Shown piece after piece: positions 60,792-64,000 of a stretch of DNA of 64,000 nucleotides. Source of the DNA: Pseudooceanicola nanhaiensis DSM 18065 (GTDB lineage: Bacteria > Pseudomonadota > Alphaproteobacteria > Rhodobacterales > Rhodobacteraceae). A program made the translations under genes and the position numbers. The first letter of the stretch is position 1. Each line of letters begins with the position of its first letter. The DNA lies in contig NZ_JHZF01000013.1 in the NCBI RefSeq assembly GCF_000688295.1, positions 744,001-808,000 of the forward strand, given 5' to 3'. Below the pieces are notes generated by a model, which was given only the letters and a program-made list of their open reading frames with translations, was not told where the DNA came from and ran no database searches.

Positions 60792-60885
60792 TGTATCACG
60801 GCATTCGTGTTGGCAACGCGGGGCGCCACCTTTTATGATGCGCCGCAAAGGCAACAGGGCCGCTCCGGCCCGGAAGGAGGAGCCG

Positions 60886-62112
60886 ATGAACATCCAGGAC
60901 CGACCGATCATCAAGGACAAGGACCGCCCGAACATGGCGTCCTTCAACTGGGAGGACCCGTTCCTCCTCGAGGACCAGCTCGACGAGGACGAGCGGATGA
61001 TCCGCGATTCCGCCCACAGCTTCTGCCAGGAGAAGCTGATGCCGCGGGTCGAGAAGATGTACATGGAAGAGGGCGTCGACCCCTCGATCTTCGCCGAGAT
61101 GGGCGAACAGGGCATCCTCGGCGTGACCGTGCCCGAGGAATATGGCGGGATCGGCGCGAACTACGTCTCCTACGGGCTCGTCGCCCGCGAGGTCGAGCGG
61201 GTGGATTCGGGCTTCCGTTCGATGTGCTCGGTGCAGTCGTCGCTCGTCATGTACCCGATCTATGCCTACGGCTCGGAGGAGCAGCGGAAGAAATACCTGC
61301 CGAAACTGGCCTCCGGCGAGTGGATCGGCTGCTTCGGCCTGACCGAACCCGAGGCGGGCTCGGACCCGGGCGGGATGAAGACCCGGGCGAAGAAGACCGA
61401 CGGCGGCTACGTGCTGTCCGGCTCCAAGATGTGGATCTCGAACGCGCCGATCGCGGATGTCTTCGTGGTCTGGGCGAAGTCCGACGCCCATGACGGCGCG
61501 ATCCGGGGCTTCGTTCTCGAGAAGGGGATGAAGGGGCTCACGGCGCCGAAGGTCGGCGGCAAGCTGAGCCTGCGCGCCTCGATCACCGGCGAGATCGTCC
61601 TCGACAACGTGGAAGTGGGCGAAGAGGCCCTGCTGCCGCATGTCTCGGGCCTGAAGGGGCCCTTCGGCTGCCTCAACCGCGCGCGCTACGGCATCGGCTG
61701 GGGCGTGATGGGCGCGGCCGAGGATTGCTGGTTCCAGGCACGGTCCTACGGGCTCGACCGGCAGCAGTTCGGCAAGCCGCTGGCCGGCACGCAGCTCTAC
61801 CAGAAGAAGCTGGCGGACATGCAGACCGAGATCGCGCTGGGCCTTCAGGCGGCGCTGCGGGTCGGGCGGCTGTTCGACCAGGCCAAGGCCTCGCCCGAGA
61901 TGGTCTCGATCATCAAGCGCAACAATTGCGGCAAGGCGCTGGATATCGCCCGGCTCGCCCGGGACATGCACGGCGGCAACGGGATCCAGATCGGCTACAA
62001 GGTGATGCGCCACGCGGCGAACCTCGAGACGGTGAACACCTACGAGGGGACGCATGACGTGCACGCCCTGATCCTGGGCCGCGCGCAGACCGGGCTGCAG
62101 GCCTTCGTCTGA
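60886..62112 (+). CDS. gcdH: Glutaryl-CoA dehydrogenase
   Basis: A 408-residue flavoprotein of the acyl-CoA dehydrogenase family. [16 protein letters not shown] and [20 protein letters not shown] are the FAD/substrate motifs, [19 protein letters not shown] is typical of GCDH, and the catalytic base is E387 in NTYEGTHD. It oxidises and decarboxylates glutaryl-CoA to crotonyl-CoA in lysine and aromatic breakdown. GGAGGAGCC precedes ATG 60886. Confidence 0.95.
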   Translation: MNIQDRPIIKDKDRPNMASFNWEDPFLLEDQLDEDERMIRDSAHSFCQEKLMPRVEKMYMEEGVDPSIFAEMGEQGILGVTVPEEYGGIGANYVSYGLVAREVERVDSGFRSMCSVQSSLVMYPIYAYGSEEQRKKYLPKLASGEWIGCFGLTEPEAGSDPGGMKTRAKKTDGGYVLSGSKMWISNAPIADVFVVWAKSDAHDGAIRGFVLEKGMKGLTAPKVGGKLSLRASITGEIVLDNVEVGEEALLPHVSGLKGPFGCLNRARYGIGWGVMGAAEDCWFQARSYGLDRQQFGKPLAGTQLYQKKLADMQTEIALGLQAALRVGRLFDQAKASPEMVSIIKRNNCGKALDIARLARDMHGGNGIQIGYKVMRHAANLETVNTYEGTHDVHALILGRAQTGLQAFV

Positions 62113-62127
62113 GCCTGGCCGAACGGA

Positions 62128-62179
62128 GCGTGCGCGATGCGCACGCACATGAAGCTTGCCGCGCCCATCCGGGCGCGGC
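62128..62179 (+). terminator. Hairpins after gcdH
   Basis: Two stem-loops follow the gcdH stop: GCGTGCGC/GCGCACGC with a GAT loop (62128-62146), and GCCGCGCCC/GGGCGCGGC with an ATCC loop (62158-62179). The second is followed by GTTTCTGT, a weak T-tract, and is the likelier terminator. Confidence 0.65.
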
Positions 62180-62235
62180 GTTTCTGTCTGGGGATGCAGG
62201 GCGCTTCCCGGCAACCTGGCGCGCGTGGCGGGGGC

Positions 62236-62282
62236 GCGATGCCTCCGGCGGGAGTATTTATGGAAAGATGAAGGAGGCGGGC
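62236..62282 (+). repeat. Dispersed 3' repeat, copy E (tail only)
   Basis: GCGATGCCTCCGGCGGGAG followed by TATTTATGGAAAGATGAAGG. It has the same tail as the other copies, downstream of the gcdH terminator and just before the end of the convergent rsmD gene. No double hairpin of the A/B type precedes it directly. Confidence 0.65.
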
Positions 62283-62286
62283 GTCT

Positions 62287-62847
62287 TCAACCGGCGGTCA
62301 GGAAGGTGACATGGGTGTCGCCGTAGCGGCGGCTGTCGATGAGGGAGAAGCCCTCGGGCGCGGTCTGCCCGGTGCTTTCCTCCCAGACTATGAGCGCCTC
62401 GGGGGCGATCCAGCCCCCCGCGCGGCAGGCGGTGAGGACGGGTGCGCCGAGGGCGCGGCCGTAGGGCGGATCGAGGAAGACGAGGGTGGCCGGCGGCTCG
62501 GTGTTCTCGGGCAGGCGGCGGGCGTCGCGGTGCATCAGCCGGGCGCGGGGGGCCGCGCCGAGGGCCGCGACGTTCTGCTTGATGAGCCGGGTGGCGACCC
62601 GGCCGTCGTCGACGAAGGTGACGAAGTCGGCCCCGCGGGAGAGCGCCTCGAGCCCGAGGGCCCCGGTGCCGGCGAAGAGGTCGAGGACGCGGGCGCCGGA
62701 GAGCGGGTCTCCGTAGCGGCCGCCCGCCAGCGCCGAGAAGAGGCTTTCGCGGACGCGGTCGGTGGTGGGGCGCAGATGCGCGCCCGCGTCGCCCTTGCCG
62801 AGCGCCGCGAGGGGGCGGCCGCGCCATTCTCCGGCGATGATCCTCAC
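62287..62847 (-). CDS. rsmD: 16S rRNA (guanine966-N2)-methyltransferase
   Basis: A 186-residue SAM-dependent methyltransferase. RIIAGEWRGRPL and RPTTDRVRESLFSAL are the N-terminal RsmD motifs, VLDLFAGTGALGLEALSRGA the SAM site and VFLDPPYGRAL the catalytic N/D-PPY motif. It methylates G966 of 16S rRNA. The start is GTG at 62847, overlapping the stop of the upstream reductase in GTGA. Confidence 0.94.
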   Translation of the reverse strand: MRIIAGEWRGRPLAALGKGDAGAHLRPTTDRVRESLFSALAGGRYGDPLSGARVLDLFAGTGALGLEALSRGADFVTFVDDGRVATRLIKQNVAALGAAPRARLMHRDARRLPENTEPPATLVFLDPPYGRALGAPVLTACRAGGWIAPEALIVWEESTGQTAPEGFSLIDSRRYGDTHVTFLTAG

Positions 62848-64000
62848 GCGGCCAGCAGCGCCTTCAGCGCGGTTTCCGGGTCGGCGACGAGGGCGGGGTC
62901 GGGGCTGCGCCCGGCCTCGATCAGGCGCTTGCCGGTCATGTAGGCGCGGGGGTCGTTCATCGCGTCCACCGCGAGGAGCCGGTCGCCGCAATAATACCAG
63001 AAGGAGATCGCCTCGCCCTCGCCCTTGCGGGTGACGACACGGTCGTAGCCGGTGTTGAGCCCGGCAATCTGGAGCTTCACGTCGTACTGGTCGGACCAGA
63101 ACCAGGGCTTCGGGATGTAGTCCTGATCGGCGCCCATCATGCTGTCGGCCACCGCCTCGGCCTGGTCGATGGCGTTCTGGACCGACTCGAGCCGGATGCG
63201 CTGACCCCGATAGGGCAGCGAGGCGCAATCGCCGGCGGCCCAGATCGCGGGGTCGGAGGTGCGGCCGCGGGCGTCGGTGGCGATGCCGTTGTCGATAGTG
63301 AGGCCGGCGGCCTCGGCCAGTTCCGTCGCGGGGGCGATGCCGATGCCGGCGATCGCCACGTCGCAGGGGATCTCGCGGCCGTCCGCCAGCAGGGCGCCGG
63401 TGACGTGGTCCTCGCCCAGCAGGGTCCTGAGCGCGGTGTCCTCGAGGATCTCGACGCCATGCGAGCGGTGCAGGTCGCGGAACCATGCGGCGGTCTCGGG
63501 CGCGGCGACGCGGCCGAGGATGCGGGCGGCGGCCTCCAACAGCGTGACCTTCAGGCCGGACTTCGCGGCCACCGCCGCGGCCTCGAGCCCGATGTAGCCG
63601 CCGCCGATCACGAGCAGCGCGTTGCCGGGCGTGAGGTAGGGGCGCATCTCGTCGGCATCCGCGAGGCTGCGCATGGTGAGCACGCCGGGCAGGTCGCCCC
63701 CGATCGCCTCGGGCAGGCGGCGGGGGTGCGAGCCGGTGGTGAGCGCGAGGCGGTCGTAGGTCAGGACCTCGCCATCCGCGAGCGTGACGGTCTTCGCCGC
63801 GGGGTCGATCCGTTCGACCCGCATTCCGGTGCGCAGGGCGATGTCGTGATCGGCGTAGAATGCCTCGGGGCGGAGGAAGAGGCGCGGCATCTCCATCTCG
63901 CCCATGAGATAGGCCTTCGAGAGCGGCGGGCGCTGGTAGGGCGGCACCGGCTCCTCGCCGATGAGGGTGATCTCGCCCTCCTCGCCCTTCGCCCTCAGGC
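62844..64000 (-). CDS. FAD-dependent pyridine nucleotide reductase, ferredoxin reductase type (N-terminus outside window)
   Basis: The frame is open to the right edge, so the start is missing. Visible: GEEGEITLIGEEPVPPYQRP and LSKAYLMGE near the missing FAD-binding N-terminus, the NAD(P)H-binding LLVIGGGYIGLEAAAVAAKSG, the second FAD motif IWAAGDCASLP, and a C-terminal reductase domain. This matches rhodocoxin/putidaredoxin reductase-type enzymes, which pass electrons from NAD(P)H to a small [2Fe-2S] ferredoxin. No ferredoxin or P450 gene is within the window. It is coupled to rsmD. Confidence 0.87.
   Translation of the reverse strand, partial: LRAKGEEGEITLIGEEPVPPYQRPPLSKAYLMGEMEMPRLFLRPEAFYADHDIALRTGMRVERIDPAAKTVTLADGEVLTYDRLALTTGSHPRRLPEAIGGDLPGVLTMRSLADADEMRPYLTPGNALLVIGGGYIGLEAAAVAAKSGLKVTLLEAAARILGRVAAPETAAWFRDLHRSHGVEILEDTALRTLLGEDHVTGALLADGREIPCDVAIAGIGIAPATELAEAAGLTIDNGIATDARGRTSDPAIWAAGDCASLPYRGQRIRLESVQNAIDQAEAVADSMMGADQDYIPKPWFWSDQYDVKLQIAGLNTGYDRVVTRKGEGEAISFWYYCGDRLLAVDAMNDPRAYMTGKRLIEAGRSPDPALVADPETALKALLAA

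Overview
The window is 64 kb of high-GC chromosome from an alphaproteobacterium, most likely a member of the Rhodobacterales (Roseobacter/Rhodobacter group). Support comes from gene order (miaB..phoH-ybeY-corC-lnt-metK..trmB; aroA-cmk-rpsA-ihfB-lapA-trpF; irr facing fabA-fabB-fabI), from a metK leader that matches the SAM/SAH riboswitch class known from Rhodobacterales, and from the RpoH- and FNR-type sites. Almost all of it is well-packed core genome. There is no rRNA operon, prophage, CRISPR array or recognisable insertion sequence.

Layout. 1-4.85 kb: the end of a saccharopine dehydrogenase-like gene, a PRC-barrel exported protein, an M20-family amidohydrolase and a hybrid kinase/response regulator pair. 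4.85-6.25 kb: an AT-richer patch holding one foreign-looking HEPN-type gene and possibly a tiny membrane protein. 6.4-16.4 kb: a branched-chain-amino-acid-type ABC importer framed by two different adenylate-forming CoA ligases, probably an uptake-and-activation system for an organic acid. 16.5-25.5 kb: a cysteine-free caspase-like/peptidoglycan-binding protein, rpmJ, tRNA-Val, N-formylglutamate amidohydrolase, dinB, a Nudix hydrolase, pyrF and clpB with a heat-shock promoter.

25.8-30.2 kb: irr divergent from fabA-fabB-fabI (unsaturated fatty-acid branch and enoyl reduction), then a KDG-kinase-like sugar kinase. 30.5-40.8 kb: translation and envelope housekeeping (miaB, phoH, ybeY, corC, lnt, metK, trmB). 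41-47.4 kb: class II aroA, cmk, rpsA, ihfB, lapA-like, trpF. 47.4-53.6 kb: an Rrf2/NsrR-like regulator with an FNR-like box, and a glycine-cleavage operon (gcvT-gcvH-VOC-gcvP) behind a tandem glycine riboswitch. 53.7-64 kb: a YbbA/YbbP ABC pair head-to-head with a TesA-type esterase, an alpha/beta hydrolase lipoprotein, trxC, a Tat-exported L,D-transpeptidase, a LysR regulator divergent from glutaryl-CoA dehydrogenase with a perfect dyad between them, rsmD, and an FAD-dependent reductase cut by the right edge.

The most interesting non-textbook observations are a dispersed double-hairpin repeat found five times, always 3' of plus-strand genes; the isolated low-GC HEPN gene; the ABC/ligase cluster with two unassigned small genes and a ligase lacking the usual P-loop; and the cysteine-less caspase-like protein. 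I do not see convincing evidence for a large undescribed system.
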